From positions 620,001 to 684,000 of the forward strand of contig CAVUDJ010000015.1 in assembly GCA_963740215.1 (NCBI GenBank): a stretch of 64,000 nucleotides of DNA. The letters are read 5' to 3'. The notes beneath the pieces were generated by a model, which saw nothing but the letters and a program-made list of their open reading frames with translations, made no database searches and was not told the origin of the DNA. This document shows, in pieces, positions 7,932 to 16,695 of the stretch (the stretch's first letter is position 1; every line of letters begins with the position of its first letter). The position numbers were made by a program, and so were the translations under genes. This stretch comes from CAVVAL01 sp963740215 (lineage in GTDB: Bacteria > Actinomycetota > Actinomycetes > Mycobacteriales > Cryptosporangiaceae).

Positions 7932-8168
7932 GCCCGCACCGCTGGTGCGGCGCGGGCCGAGGATGCTACATCCTCGCCGTATCGGCCAGCGGCAAGAGCC
8001 GAGCACACCAGGACCAGGGCGCCGATCCGCCGGGCGATCTTCCAAACTTGGACTGCGGACGCGCCAGGACGCCGAAGGCGCTCTAACCGGAATCTGCAAC
8101 CGCGACCTGGTCGCCAACGTCGCGCAGCTGCGTCCCGGCTGACGCGTCGCATTAGCTAACATGACGTC

Positions 8169-9308
8169 GTGCGGGAAGTCTTGATCCTGGGCGCCGGCTT
8201 CGGCGGACTGGAGCTCGCAACACGCCTGTCCCAGTCGCTAGCAAGCGAGGTTCACGTCACCCTCGTGGACCAGAACGACTCGTTCATCTTCGGCTTCTCG
8301 AAGCTCGAGATCCTGTTCGGTCACCAGACCCGGGACCAGGTTCGCCGCGCATACCGGGATATCTCGCTACCGCAGGTCCAGTTCCGGCAGGAACGCGTGA
8401 CGTCGATCGATCCTGAGACGCGTCACGTCGTCACCGATGCCGGCACGTATGAGCCCGACATCCTGGTCGTGGCGCTGGGCGCTGACTACGACCCTGGGAC
8501 CACGCCTGGCTTTACGGAGGACGGTCACGAGTACTACTCCATTGCTGGCGCCGAACGTCTGCGCGAGGTGCTGCCGTCGTTCTCCGGCGGGAACATTCTC
8601 CTCGCGATCCTGGGCGTTCCCTTCAAATGTCCGCCGGCACCGTATGAGGGAGCACTCCTGCTGCACGAGTACCTCGTCGATCGTGGCGTGAGGGATGCCA
8701 CGCAGATCCAGGTGATCAGCCCGATGGATTCGCCGATCCCCGTGTCGAAGGACACCTCAGAGGCGATCGTTCGGGCGCTCCAGGAACGGGACATCGGCTA
8801 CCTGCCAGGCCGGAGAGTGCGTGGGCTGGACCCGACCGCGCATCTCGCCCGGCTCAAGACAGGGGATCTCCCCTACGACCTGTTCATCGGTATCCCGGTG
8901 CACCGGGCACCGGCGGTTGTCGAAGCCTCCGGACTGACGGTCGGCGGGAACGACGGCTGGGTCGCCGTCGATCGCCGCAATCTCGCCACGCGCTTCCCCA
9001 ACGTCTACGCGCTCGGGGATTGCGCCGATGCTCCCGTACCCAGGGCGGGCGTCTTCGCTGAGACCGCAGCACGCGCGGTCGCCGACGACATCGACGCGAA
9101 GGTCCACGGCTCGGGCCCGATCGACCCCTACGAAGGCAAAGGTTCCTGCTACATCGAATTCGGCGGAGGCTTGGTCGGCAAGGTCGACGCCGACTTCCTC
9201 TCCGGCCCCTCGGCGACGGCGCCGTTCACCGGTCCGTCACGAGAACTCGCCCGCGAGAAGGAGCGGTTTGCTTCCGTACGGCGCCAGCGCTGGTTCGGTC
9301 ACAGCTAG
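8169..9308 (+). CDS. FAD-dependent oxidoreductase, sulfide:quinone reductase/NDH-2-like
   Basis: A 379-residue flavoprotein of the pyridine-nucleotide-disulfide fold. The N-terminal dinucleotide motif GAGFGGLELA (residues 8-17) is followed by VDQNDSFIF as in SQR and NDH-2 enzymes. The segment PFKCPPAPYEG carries the single conserved Cys of SQR-like proteins. The second FAD motif is NVYALGDCADAP. The other active cysteines of true SQR are not evident, so electron donor and acceptor are uncertain. It starts at GTG 8169 with no Shine-Dalgarno; a TAGCTA -10-like box 11 bp upstream suggests a leaderless mRNA. It has no operon partner. Confidence 0.8.
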   Translation: MREVLILGAGFGGLELATRLSQSLASEVHVTLVDQNDSFIFGFSKLEILFGHQTRDQVRRAYRDISLPQVQFRQERVTSIDPETRHVVTDAGTYEPDILVVALGADYDPGTTPGFTEDGHEYYSIAGAERLREVLPSFSGGNILLAILGVPFKCPPAPYEGALLLHEYLVDRGVRDATQIQVISPMDSPIPVSKDTSEAIVRALQERDIGYLPGRRVRGLDPTAHLARLKTGDLPYDLFIGIPVHRAPAVVEASGLTVGGNDGWVAVDRRNLATRFPNVYALGDCADAPVPRAGVFAETAARAVADDIDAKVHGSGPIDPYEGKGSCYIEFGGGLVGKVDADFLSGPSATAPFTGPSRELAREKERFASVRRQRWFGHS

Positions 9309-9745
9309 TTAGCAGCAACGCTCGCGAACCCTGGGCCGCCAGCGATCGGTTTGAGGACGCGCACCGAACAGCCTGGAACGGGACCGGCTCCAGCGGCAGG
9401 CGACGTTCGCAACGCGCAACGCCAAGGGCAAGCCCCGGGCATAGGTCAGGAGCACCCCAAGCTGCCGTTCCCACGGACCTCCAACTGGCTTCCAACGTCT
9501 GGCTGGTTCGGTGTTCTTGTCGAATCGCCGAGGTCTGGGGATCCCATGCCATCAATCGCCAGGCGCCTGCCCGCCATGCCCCGTTGGCGCATGGGATCAG
9601 GACCCCCCGGGATGGCTGGGAACTATCGGCCGCAGTCGGAGCCGGCGCAGACCAGCCCTGGGGTAGACGCGGCGGCCGCCCTGCCAGACCTTCGCCCGGC
9701 GGGGGCATGGATTCGACCGTTACCAACGATCGCAAGGGAGCGATG
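9309..9745. other. 437-bp intergenic region
   Basis: No gene is supported. It holds a 10-bp inverted repeat GATCCCATGC (9540-9549) / GCATGGGATC (9589-9598) with a 39-nt spacer, possibly an operator or the promoter region of the downstream secreted protein. Open frames across it lack start signals. Confidence 0.4.
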
Positions 9746-10312
9746 ATGTCCACAACGACCGTACCGAGACTCCTGATCCTCGGCACCGCGGTGCTGGCGA
9801 CCGTGCTCGCAGGCGCCGCCCCGGCACAGGCGGCGGCGGCCGGCACGGTGTCGGTGCAGGGAAGCTCGCTCACCTTCCGGGCCGGCGACGACGTCGCCAA
9901 CGACCTGGAGGTGCTCAGCACGCGGGACCGCTTCTTCGCCCTGATCGACGACGCGGCGCCGGTCAGGCTCGCCTCCTCGGCCCGGAACCGGTGCACCGTG
10001 GACGGAGCCATCGTCCGGTGCACCGGGATCTCCTCCATCACCCTGGAACTCGGCAACCGCAACGACAACCTGCACTCCGAGGGTTACGCCCGGCTCCGCG
10101 CATCCGGCGGCTCGGGCAACGACAACCTGGAGGCCCGCTTCTATCACGAGCGCCTGACGTTCCAGGGCAACGGCGGCAACGACGTGCTGATCGGGGGCGA
10201 ACGGAACGACCGGCTCGAGGCCGGCTCCGGACGCAACCAGCGGACCGAAGGCAACGGCGGCAGGGACGTCTGCTCCGGCTCCGACGTCGTCAAGGTCTCC
10301 TGCGAGGACTGA
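9746..10312 (+). CDS. Secreted RTX-like (degenerate calcium-binding repeat) protein
   Basis: A 188-residue exported protein. Start ATG 9746 follows AAGGGAG with 5-nt spacing (ATG 9743 would be too close). The signal peptide is LLILGTAVLATVLAGAAPAQA. The C-terminal half has hemolysin-type nonapeptide-like repeats (GSGNDNLEA, GNGGNDVLIGGERNDRLEAG), and a last repeat that ends GRDVCSG. These repeats normally bind calcium and fold as a beta-roll. Pairs of Cys (NRCTV, VRCTG, DVCSG, VSCED) are consistent with an oxidised extracellular fold. Such small proteins are frequent in actinomycetes and their role is unknown. Confidence 0.8.
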   Translation: MSTTTVPRLLILGTAVLATVLAGAAPAQAAAAGTVSVQGSSLTFRAGDDVANDLEVLSTRDRFFALIDDAAPVRLASSARNRCTVDGAIVRCTGISSITLELGNRNDNLHSEGYARLRASGGSGNDNLEARFYHERLTFQGNGGNDVLIGGERNDRLEAGSGRNQRTEGNGGRDVCSGSDVVKVSCED

Positions 10313-10443
10313 TCCGCACTGATAACCGGACCATGGCGCCAGGCCCGAAACGCCGGAGTCGTCAACGCGGATCCGGTCGCGCGGCCTGGCCGGTCCGGGT
10401 CGCTTTCGAGCGGCTGGTCTAGGCGAGGTTGGGAGTTCGGCGG

Positions 10444-10532
10444 CCCAGTGAACGGTGCGGCAGCCCTTGCGGCAGCGCCAGTGAACGGTGCGGCCGCCCC
10501 AGTGAGCGGGGGCGGCTCAGTGAGCGGCCCGG
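10444..10532. repeat. Degenerate tandem repeat, CCAGTGAACGGTGCGG units
   Basis: Four related units start at 10444, 10477, 10498 and 10516 (CAGTGAACGGTGCGG twice, then CAGTGAGCGGGGGCGG and CAGTGAGCGGCCCGG), with irregular spacing. They lie between the convergent RTX-like and phosphoesterase genes and may act in termination. Confidence 0.45.
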
Positions 10533-10541
10533 TAAGTCCGC

Positions 10542-11939
10542 TCAGTCGTTCCGGACCGTCAGGGGCGGCTCGACGAGCTCGTTGCGGGGCGTGAGTGCCG
10601 TCATCGGGTGAAGCCGTCCGTCGTCGAGGAGACCCGCGATGGGGGTCAGCTTTGCCTCGGGTCCGTCGACCTCGATAAGCAGGAGGTGGGCCTGAGGCCC
10701 CCAAGCCGTGGTGTGGGCGTCGGCGAAGCCCTTCGGGGCCTTCTCGTTGAGCTGACCTGACGCGCCGGACACGACATACGTCCGGCCGCCGACCTCGCTG
10801 ACCTGGAAGTTGTGCTCGTGACCGGCGAGGACGAGGCGCACGTCGGCGGCGTCGAAGAACGGCTCGAGCGCCTCCTGCATCTCCTCATCGTTCTCGTGGT
10901 GCGGTCCCGCCGTGTAGACGGGATGGTGGGAGAAGGGGATGAGCCAGCGATCCCCGCGCCGGGCGAAGGTCGAGCGCAGCCACTCCTGGTGTTTCGGCGC
11001 CTGGAAGTAGCGGTGGACCTCCTTCTCCTCACTGTCGAGCGAGGTGTCGAGGCAGGCGAGTTCGAGGCCGGCGCCGTACCGCAGCCGATAGAACAGGCCG
11101 GGCATGACGGACGCCGTCTCCAGGCCGTGGTGAAAGCGCTCGTGGATGTGGAAGTTGTCCTCCATCTGGGCACGGTCGTCGCTGCCTTCGGAGTCGGCAG
11201 TGTCGTGGTTGCCGATGGCCGGGAAGATCGGCGCGCGCGCGATGGCGAGGCGGTAGGGCTGGAAGAAGCTGGAGTACCAGTCGTCGTCCTCTCCGCCGCC
11301 CTCCTGGTCCACGCGTCCCTGCTCGCCCTGGTAGATGTTGTCGCCGAGCGACAGGACGAAGCGGACGTCGTGCTCGCCGACGAGCCGGTCGAGCACGTCG
11401 GCTATGCGCTGCTGGCGGCGGCTGGACTCCGCGTCGGCCCGCGTCCCGACCCCATAGTCGCCCATGGCCACGAAGCGGACGGGCGGCGTCGGCCTGTCTG
11501 GGTGCGGCCACGTGCGAAACCGCAGGTCGTAGCGCCGTCCGGCAGGGGCGAGGTCGTAGCCGCCGCGCGCACTGGGGACCCAATCCCACAGCTCGCCCGC
11601 GGCCCACTCCTCACCGTCGACCGCAACGCGGTAGCGGTAGTCCGTCTCGGGCTCCAGACCCTCCACCCACACCCACGCACGTTCGTCGGTGGAGGCCTCC
11701 GCCGTGATCTCTCCTGCTGACGTCAGGACCTGGACGGTCGCGTGGCCGAACGGCTCTGCCGTCGCCCCGATGCATGTGCGGCGGCCCGTCCGGACTGGGA
11801 GCTGCTCGTCGTCGACGATCTCCCAGCGGCCACCCTCCGTGCGCTCGAAGTAGAACGCGCCCCACGCGATGAGAGCTCGGTCGTGCGCGAGGTCGACGAG
11901 GTGGATGAAGGGCTCGCGGTGGACCTCTGCGGCGCTCAT
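10542..11939 (-). CDS. Purple-acid-phosphatase-type metallophosphoesterase
   Basis: A 465-residue protein. An N-terminal fibronectin-III-like domain (~1-140) precedes a calcineurin-like domain with all metal motifs in order: MGDYG, LSLGDNIY, AIGNHD, FSHHPVY and LAGHEHNF. It should hydrolyse phosphomonoesters or diesters with a dinuclear metal centre. No signal peptide is visible, unlike many secreted PAP-type enzymes, so it may be cytoplasmic or exported by an unrecognised route. It starts at ATG 11939 without a clear Shine-Dalgarno, 75 bp from the divergent furA start, so both genes share a promoter region and could share FurA control. It is convergent with the RTX-like gene. Confidence 0.88.
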   Translation of the reverse strand: MSAAEVHREPFIHLVDLAHDRALIAWGAFYFERTEGGRWEIVDDEQLPVRTGRRTCIGATAEPFGHATVQVLTSAGEITAEASTDERAWVWVEGLEPETDYRYRVAVDGEEWAAGELWDWVPSARGGYDLAPAGRRYDLRFRTWPHPDRPTPPVRFVAMGDYGVGTRADAESSRRQQRIADVLDRLVGEHDVRFVLSLGDNIYQGEQGRVDQEGGGEDDDWYSSFFQPYRLAIARAPIFPAIGNHDTADSEGSDDRAQMEDNFHIHERFHHGLETASVMPGLFYRLRYGAGLELACLDTSLDSEEKEVHRYFQAPKHQEWLRSTFARRGDRWLIPFSHHPVYTAGPHHENDEEMQEALEPFFDAADVRLVLAGHEHNFQVSEVGGRTYVVSGASGQLNEKAPKGFADAHTTAWGPQAHLLLIEVDGPEAKLTPIAGLLDDGRLHPMTALTPRNELVEPPLTVRND

Positions 11940-11977
11940 GTGCCGATCATGACCGATGGAGAACCTGACCACCTGAT

Positions 11978-11997
11978 CTTGATTGATTCCAGAAAAT
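11978..11997 (+). promoter_or_regulatory. Putative FurA operator upstream of furA-katG
   Basis: TCTTGATTGATTCCAGAAAA is an AT-rich stretch just upstream of furA. It closely resembles the AT-rich operator in front of mycobacterial furA-katG, where FurA autoregulates. The furA start lies 18 bp downstream. Confidence 0.6.
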
Positions 11998-12014
11998 GAG
12001 CAAGACTTCGAGGT

Positions 12015-12446
12015 GTGTCGACGACTTCGGACTTCGAGCGCATGTTGCGCGGGGCTGCTCTGCGTGTGACGCGCCCTCGGGTAGCGGTGCTGTCCGCGGT
12101 GCACGACCATCCGCACGCCGACACGGACTCGATCCTGGGTGTCGTGCGTGAAGACCTCGGTGGGGTGTCCCACCAGGCCGTCTACGACGTGCTGCGCGCG
12201 CTGACTTCCGCGGGCCTGGTGCGGCGCATCGAGCCGCCGGGCTCCGTGGCCCGCTACGAGTCCCGGGTCGGGGACAACCACCACCACGTCGTGTGTCGGT
12301 CGTGCGGCGCCATCGCCGACGTCGATTGCGCCGTCGGCACCACGCCCTGCTTGACCGCATCCGACGACAACGGCTTCGTCATCGACGAGGCCGAGGTCGT
12401 CTACTGGGGCCTGTGCCCCGGCTGCTCCACCGCACACAGTTCCTGA
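12015..12446 (+). CDS. furA: Fur-family redox-sensing repressor FurA
   Basis: A 143-residue Fur protein. A winged-helix N-terminal domain (LRVTRPRVAVLSAV, then HQAVYDVLRALTSAGLVRR) precedes the metal-binding motif NHHHVVCRSCGAI and a second CxxC near the end (LCPGC). In actinobacteria FurA represses katG and itself, and is released on peroxide oxidation. The gene is directly upstream of katG by 32 bp, confirming that role. It starts at GTG 12015 with no evident Shine-Dalgarno, consistent with the short or absent leader known for mycobacterial furA. Confidence 0.93.
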   Translation: MSTTSDFERMLRGAALRVTRPRVAVLSAVHDHPHADTDSILGVVREDLGGVSHQAVYDVLRALTSAGLVRRIEPPGSVARYESRVGDNHHHVVCRSCGAIADVDCAVGTTPCLTASDDNGFVIDEAEVVYWGLCPGCSTAHSS

Positions 12447-12478
12447 GCACGCATGCTCTGATCCCGGAAGGATTTCCC

Positions 12479-14713
12479 GTGTCTGACAGTCCCGACGCCG
12501 TTGTCGGAGAGATGAACGATGAGAGCGCAGGCGGGTGCCCGGTCAAGGCCGGACGCTTCAACCACCCGACCGAGGGCGGGAGCAACCGTAGCTGGTGGCC
12601 GAACCAGCTCAACCTGACGATCCTCCGGAAGCACCCCGCCGTGGCCAACCCCATGGGCGAGGACTTCGACTACGCGGCGGAGTTCAACAGCCTCGACCTC
12701 GACGTCCTCGCGAGGGACGTCGACGAGGTGATGACGACGTCGCAGGAATGGTGGCCGGCCGACTTCGGTCACTACGGGCCGTTCATGATCCGGATGGCGT
12801 GGCACAGCGCCGGCACGTACCGCATCCACGACGGCCGTGGCGGCGCCGGCGCCGGCATGCAGCGCTTCGCACCGCTGAACAGCTGGCCGGACAACGGCAA
12901 CCTCGACAAGGCGCGCCGGCTGCTCTGGCCGGTCAAGAAGAAGTACGGCCGCAAGATCTCATGGGCCGACCTGATGATCTTCGCGGGCAACCGCGCGCTG
13001 GAGACGATGGGCTTCACGACCTTCGGCTTCGCCGGTGGCCGGCCGGACGTCTGGGAGCCCGACGAGGACGTCTACTGGGGCCCGGAGGCGACCTGGCTCG
13101 GTGACGAGCGCTACACCGGCAACCGGGAGCTCGAGAACCCGCTGGCCGCCGTCCAGATGGGACTCATCTACGTCAACCCGGAGGGCCCGAACGCCAACCC
13201 GGACCCGCTCGCCGCGGCCCGGGACATCCGCGAGACGTTCGCCCGCATGGCGATGAACGACGAGGAGACCGTCGCGCTGATCGCGGGCGGGCACACGTTC
13301 GGCAAGACCCACGGTGCGGCCGACCCGGAGCGCTACGTCGGCGCCGAGCCCGAGGGTGCCCCCATCGAGGAGCAGGGCCTCGGCTGGAAGAACAGCTACG
13401 GCAGTGGCAAGGGCCGGGACTCGATAACCAGCGGCCTCGAGGTCACCTGGACGACCGCGCCGACGAGGTGGGACAACAACTTCTTCGAGAACCTGTTCGG
13501 CTACGAGTGGGAGCTGACCGAGAGTCCCGCCGGGGCGCACCAGTGGCAGGCGAAGGACGGAGCCGGAGCCGGCACCGTGCCGGACCCCGAGGACGGCTCG
13601 TTGACGCGCCCCCCGACGATGCTGACGACGGACCTCTCGCTCCGCCTCGACCCGATCTACGAGCCGATCTCGCGGCGGTTCCTGGAGAACCCGGACGAGT
13701 TCGCGGACGCGTTCGCCCGGGCATGGTTCAAGCTCACCCACCGCGACATGGGCCCGATCCAGCGCTACCTCGGACCGCTGGTCCCGCAGGAGACGCTGAT
13801 CTGGCAGGACCCGATCCCCGCCGTGGACCACGAGCTCATCGACGCGGAGGACGTCGCCGCCCTCAACAGCCAGATTCTCGCCTCGGGGCTGTCGGTCTCC
13901 CAGCTCGTCGCCACCGCGTGGGCGTCGGCCTCGACGTTCCGCATCAGCGACAAGCGCGGCGGGGCGAACGGGGCGCGGATCCGCCTCGAACCGCAGCGGG
14001 GCTGGGAGGTCAACGACCCCGACGGCCTGGCTCAGGTGCTGCGCACCCTCGAAGGGATCCAGGAGTCCTTCAACAGCTCCCAGAGCGGGGGCAAGAAGGT
14101 CTCGCTGGCCGACCTCATCGTGCTCGGCGGGTCCGTTGCGGTGGAGCAGGCCGCCAAGAACGCCGGCCACGACATCCAGGTCCCCTTCACCCCGGGACGC
14201 GCGGACGCGTCGCAGGAGCAGACCGACGTCGAGTCCTTCGCCCCGCTCGAGCCGACCGCGGACGGGTTCCGCAACTACCGCGGCAAGGGCAACCGGCTGC
14301 CGTCGGAGTACCTCCTGGTCGACCGCGCGAACCTGCTGAACCTGAGCGCGCCCGAGATGACCGCCCTCGTTGGCGGCCTGCGGGTCCTGGGCGCGAACGT
14401 CCAGCAGTCCCCGCTGGGCGTCTTCACCTCGACGCCCGGGTCGCTGACCAACGACTTCTTCGTGAACCTGCTCGACATGGGCACGGAGTGGAAGGCGACG
14501 TCCGACGACGCGGAGACCTTCTTGGGCCGCGACCGCGCCACCGGCGAGGTCAAGTGGACCGGCAGCCGCGCCGACCTCGTGTTCGGCTCGAACTCCGAGC
14601 TGCGGGCGCTCGCGGAGGTCTACGCGAGCGACGACGCGAAGGAGAAGTTCGTGGGCGACTTCGTGGCCGCGTGGGTCAAGGTCATGAACCTCGACCGGTA
14701 CGACATCGCCTGA
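12479..14713 (+). CDS. katG: Catalase-peroxidase KatG
   Basis: A 744-residue bifunctional haem catalase-peroxidase of normal length, with duplicated peroxidase domains. Distal site residues are Arg105, Trp108 and His109 in RMAWHSAGTYR. The proximal haem ligand is His272 in AGGHTFGKTHG. The Met-Tyr-Trp adduct is supported by Trp108, Tyr231 (LIYVNPEGP) and Met257 (RMAMNDEE). It starts at GTG 12479, seven bases after GGAAGGA. It removes H2O2 in the cytoplasm. It is cotranscribed with furA and ends at a strong hairpin. Confidence 0.97.
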   Translation: MSDSPDAVVGEMNDESAGGCPVKAGRFNHPTEGGSNRSWWPNQLNLTILRKHPAVANPMGEDFDYAAEFNSLDLDVLARDVDEVMTTSQEWWPADFGHYGPFMIRMAWHSAGTYRIHDGRGGAGAGMQRFAPLNSWPDNGNLDKARRLLWPVKKKYGRKISWADLMIFAGNRALETMGFTTFGFAGGRPDVWEPDEDVYWGPEATWLGDERYTGNRELENPLAAVQMGLIYVNPEGPNANPDPLAAARDIRETFARMAMNDEETVALIAGGHTFGKTHGAADPERYVGAEPEGAPIEEQGLGWKNSYGSGKGRDSITSGLEVTWTTAPTRWDNNFFENLFGYEWELTESPAGAHQWQAKDGAGAGTVPDPEDGSLTRPPTMLTTDLSLRLDPIYEPISRRFLENPDEFADAFARAWFKLTHRDMGPIQRYLGPLVPQETLIWQDPIPAVDHELIDAEDVAALNSQILASGLSVSQLVATAWASASTFRISDKRGGANGARIRLEPQRGWEVNDPDGLAQVLRTLEGIQESFNSSQSGGKKVSLADLIVLGGSVAVEQAAKNAGHDIQVPFTPGRADASQEQTDVESFAPLEPTADGFRNYRGKGNRLPSEYLLVDRANLLNLSAPEMTALVGGLRVLGANVQQSPLGVFTSTPGSLTNDFFVNLLDMGTEWKATSDDAETFLGRDRATGEVKWTGSRADLVFGSNSELRALAEVYASDDAKEKFVGDFVAAWVKVMNLDRYDIA

Positions 14714-14717
14714 TCCG

Positions 14718-14754
14718 ATGTCCGGGTCGGCCGCTCGCCGGCCGACCCGGACAT
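14718..14754. terminator. Terminator after katG
   Basis: Perfect 16-bp arms ATGTCCGGGTCGGCCG / CGGCCGACCCGGACAT with a 5-nt loop, five bases after the katG stop and touching the stop codon of the convergent regulator gene. It probably works in both directions. Confidence 0.8.
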
Positions 14755-15614
14755 CATTCCCGGAGCGTCCGCGCCAGGAGCGCGAGCGCTTCCGAGGAAG
14801 GGGAGTGCCTCGGGGCGCTACAGATCACGAGGGTCTGGCCAGGTGCCTGGGCCGTCGTGAGCAGTTGCTGCGTAACGGTGAGCCGCCCGACAAGTGGATG
14901 TTGCATCCGGTACACCGCGGACTGGGACTGGCGGATGGTGTTGGCGGTCCACATGGCGGCGAACTCGGCACTGTCCACAGTCAAGCGGCCGATCAGCGCG
15001 AGGAGACGTGCCTCACTCGGGTGCTGCGAGGCCAGGATTCGCAGGTGACCGACGCTGGCCAGAGCCTTCTCCCGCCAATCCACGTACAGCTCGCGGGTGT
15101 GCGGATCGAGGAACACAAGTTCGGTCGCGTTCGGCCGGTGCTTCACGTCGTCGACCGCACCCGGATCGAGATGACCGGCGAACAGCGCGTGTCCGGTGGG
15201 ATTCCACCCGAGGATGTCCCGACGCCGACCGAAGACCATCGCCGGTGCGTCCCCGACCGTGTCGAGTAGTTCGGCAAGGCCCGCGTCGACCGTCTCCTCA
15301 GCGGGCTCGACGGGCGCGGGCCGCGCGTCGCCGGCGCGTGCCAGCCGGTGCAGGTGCTCGCGTTCGGCGTGGCTGAGGCGCAGCGCCCGCGAGAGCGCGT
15401 CGATCACCTGTGGGGACGCGTTGACGGCCTGCCCCTGCTCCAGTCGCGTGTAGTACGAAGGGCTGACGCCGGCGAGCGTGGCGATCTCCTCGCGCCGCAG
15501 CCCTGGCACCCTGCGTAGTCCAGCGAAGGCGAGACCGACGTCGTCGGGCGTCAGGCGTGCCCGGCTGGCGTAGAGGAACTCGCCGAGGCTGCCGAGCTGC
15601 GGCGTGGAGGGCAT
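14754..15614 (-). CDS. Helix-turn-helix regulator, XRE/MmyB-like family
   Basis: A 286-residue regulator. An XRE-type HTH (LRRVPGLRREEIATLAGVS then YYTRLEQG) occupies the first ~75 residues. It is followed by a MmyB-like ligand-binding domain with the usual WNPTGHALF, EFAAMWTANTI and HPLVGRLTV segments. The family often controls divergently transcribed oxidoreductases or hydrolases in response to small ligands. Here the divergent neighbour (185 bp away) is a metallo-beta-lactamase-fold hydrolase followed by an esterase, the likely targets. The start at ATG 15614 was chosen because the HTH follows at the usual distance; no strong Shine-Dalgarno is visible. Confidence 0.88.
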   Translation of the reverse strand: MPSTPQLGSLGEFLYASRARLTPDDVGLAFAGLRRVPGLRREEIATLAGVSPSYYTRLEQGQAVNASPQVIDALSRALRLSHAEREHLHRLARAGDARPAPVEPAEETVDAGLAELLDTVGDAPAMVFGRRRDILGWNPTGHALFAGHLDPGAVDDVKHRPNATELVFLDPHTRELYVDWREKALASVGHLRILASQHPSEARLLALIGRLTVDSAEFAAMWTANTIRQSQSAVYRMQHPLVGRLTVTQQLLTTAQAPGQTLVICSAPRHSPSSEALALLARTLRE

Positions 15615-15798
15615 GCACAAAAGTGTCGCACCTGGCGCTGCGCCGTTCCTGCCTCTGCCAGGGATAGCCACACCGCGGTCTGGATGGCCGCCGGACCAGC
15701 GGCGATGCTCGTGCCAGCACGATGGCGCGCCGGACCGCGCCACCACCGCGTCCACATTGACCGGTCGTCTCCACACAGGCGGCCGGAGAGGAGCTTCC

Positions 15799-16695
15799 AT
15801 GAACGAGATCACCCTCGGCGACGTCAAGGTCACGCGCATCGAGGAGATGCACGGGCCGATCATGCCCCCGGCGGTGTTCTTCCCGACCATGCCGGAGACC
15901 GCCTGGAAGGAGCACCGGGAATTGCTCGTGCCCGACCATCTTGACGAGGACGGCGAGATGGTGCACGTCGCGATGCAAACCTGGCTCCTGCGCAGCGACG
16001 GCAAGACGATCCTCGTCGACACCGGCGTCGGCAACGACAAGGCACGGCCGGCGGTCGAGGCCTGGGACCACCTACAGCTCGACTTCCTCGGCGCGCTCGA
16101 CGCGGCCGGTGTACGGCCCGAGGACGTCGACCTGGTCGTCAACACCCACCTCCACGTCGACCACGTCGGCTGGAACACCGTGCTCCGGGACGGCGAGTGG
16201 GTGCCGACCTTCCCGAACGCGACCTACCTGATGCCGCGCGCCGACTTCGAGTTCTTCAACCCGGCGAACAACGCGAACATCGCCGGAGGCGTCAACGAGA
16301 ACGTCTTCGAGGACAGCATCGCGCCCGTGCGCGCCGCCGGCCAGGTGCTGCTGTGGGAGGACAGCTACGCCATCGACGCGGCCCTGCGGCTGGAGGCGGC
16401 GCCCGGCCACACGCCAGGGTCGAGCGTCCTGAAGCTCCTGTCCGGCGCCGAGCACGCGCTCTTCGCCGGAGATCTGTTGCATACGCCGCTGCAACTCGCC
16501 GAGGTCGACCACAACAGCTGCTTCTGTGAGGATCCGACCGGCGCCCGCGCCACCCGCCGCGCTCTGCTCGGTTGGGCCAGCGATCACGCTGCTCTTGTGC
16601 TGCCGGCGCATTTCAGCGGCCACGGCGCGGTCGAGGTGGAACACCGCGGCGACGGCTTCGGGATCCGCCGCTGGGCGGAGTTCGATCGGCTGTGA
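15799..16695 (+). CDS. Metallo-beta-lactamase-fold hydrolase
   Basis: A 298-residue MBL-fold enzyme. Start ATG 15799 follows GGAGAGGA. The zinc motif is THLHVDHVGW (His117, His119, Asp121, His122), with further ligands expected in AAPGHTPGSSV and LFAGDLLHTPLQ. The motif pattern places it in the N-acyl-homoserine lactonase/quorum-quenching-like branch, but the substrate is not determined. Its stop codon overlaps the GTG of the esterase gene (GTGA), so the two are translationally coupled. It is divergent from the MmyB-like regulator. Confidence 0.88.
   Translation: MNEITLGDVKVTRIEEMHGPIMPPAVFFPTMPETAWKEHRELLVPDHLDEDGEMVHVAMQTWLLRSDGKTILVDTGVGNDKARPAVEAWDHLQLDFLGALDAAGVRPEDVDLVVNTHLHVDHVGWNTVLRDGEWVPTFPNATYLMPRADFEFFNPANNANIAGGVNENVFEDSIAPVRAAGQVLLWEDSYAIDAALRLEAAPGHTPGSSVLKLLSGAEHALFAGDLLHTPLQLAEVDHNSCFCEDPTGARATRRALLGWASDHAALVLPAHFSGHGAVEVEHRGDGFGIRRWAEFDRL

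Noticed and set aside
12959..14170. 403-codon minus-strand frame
   Set aside because: Antisense of katG.
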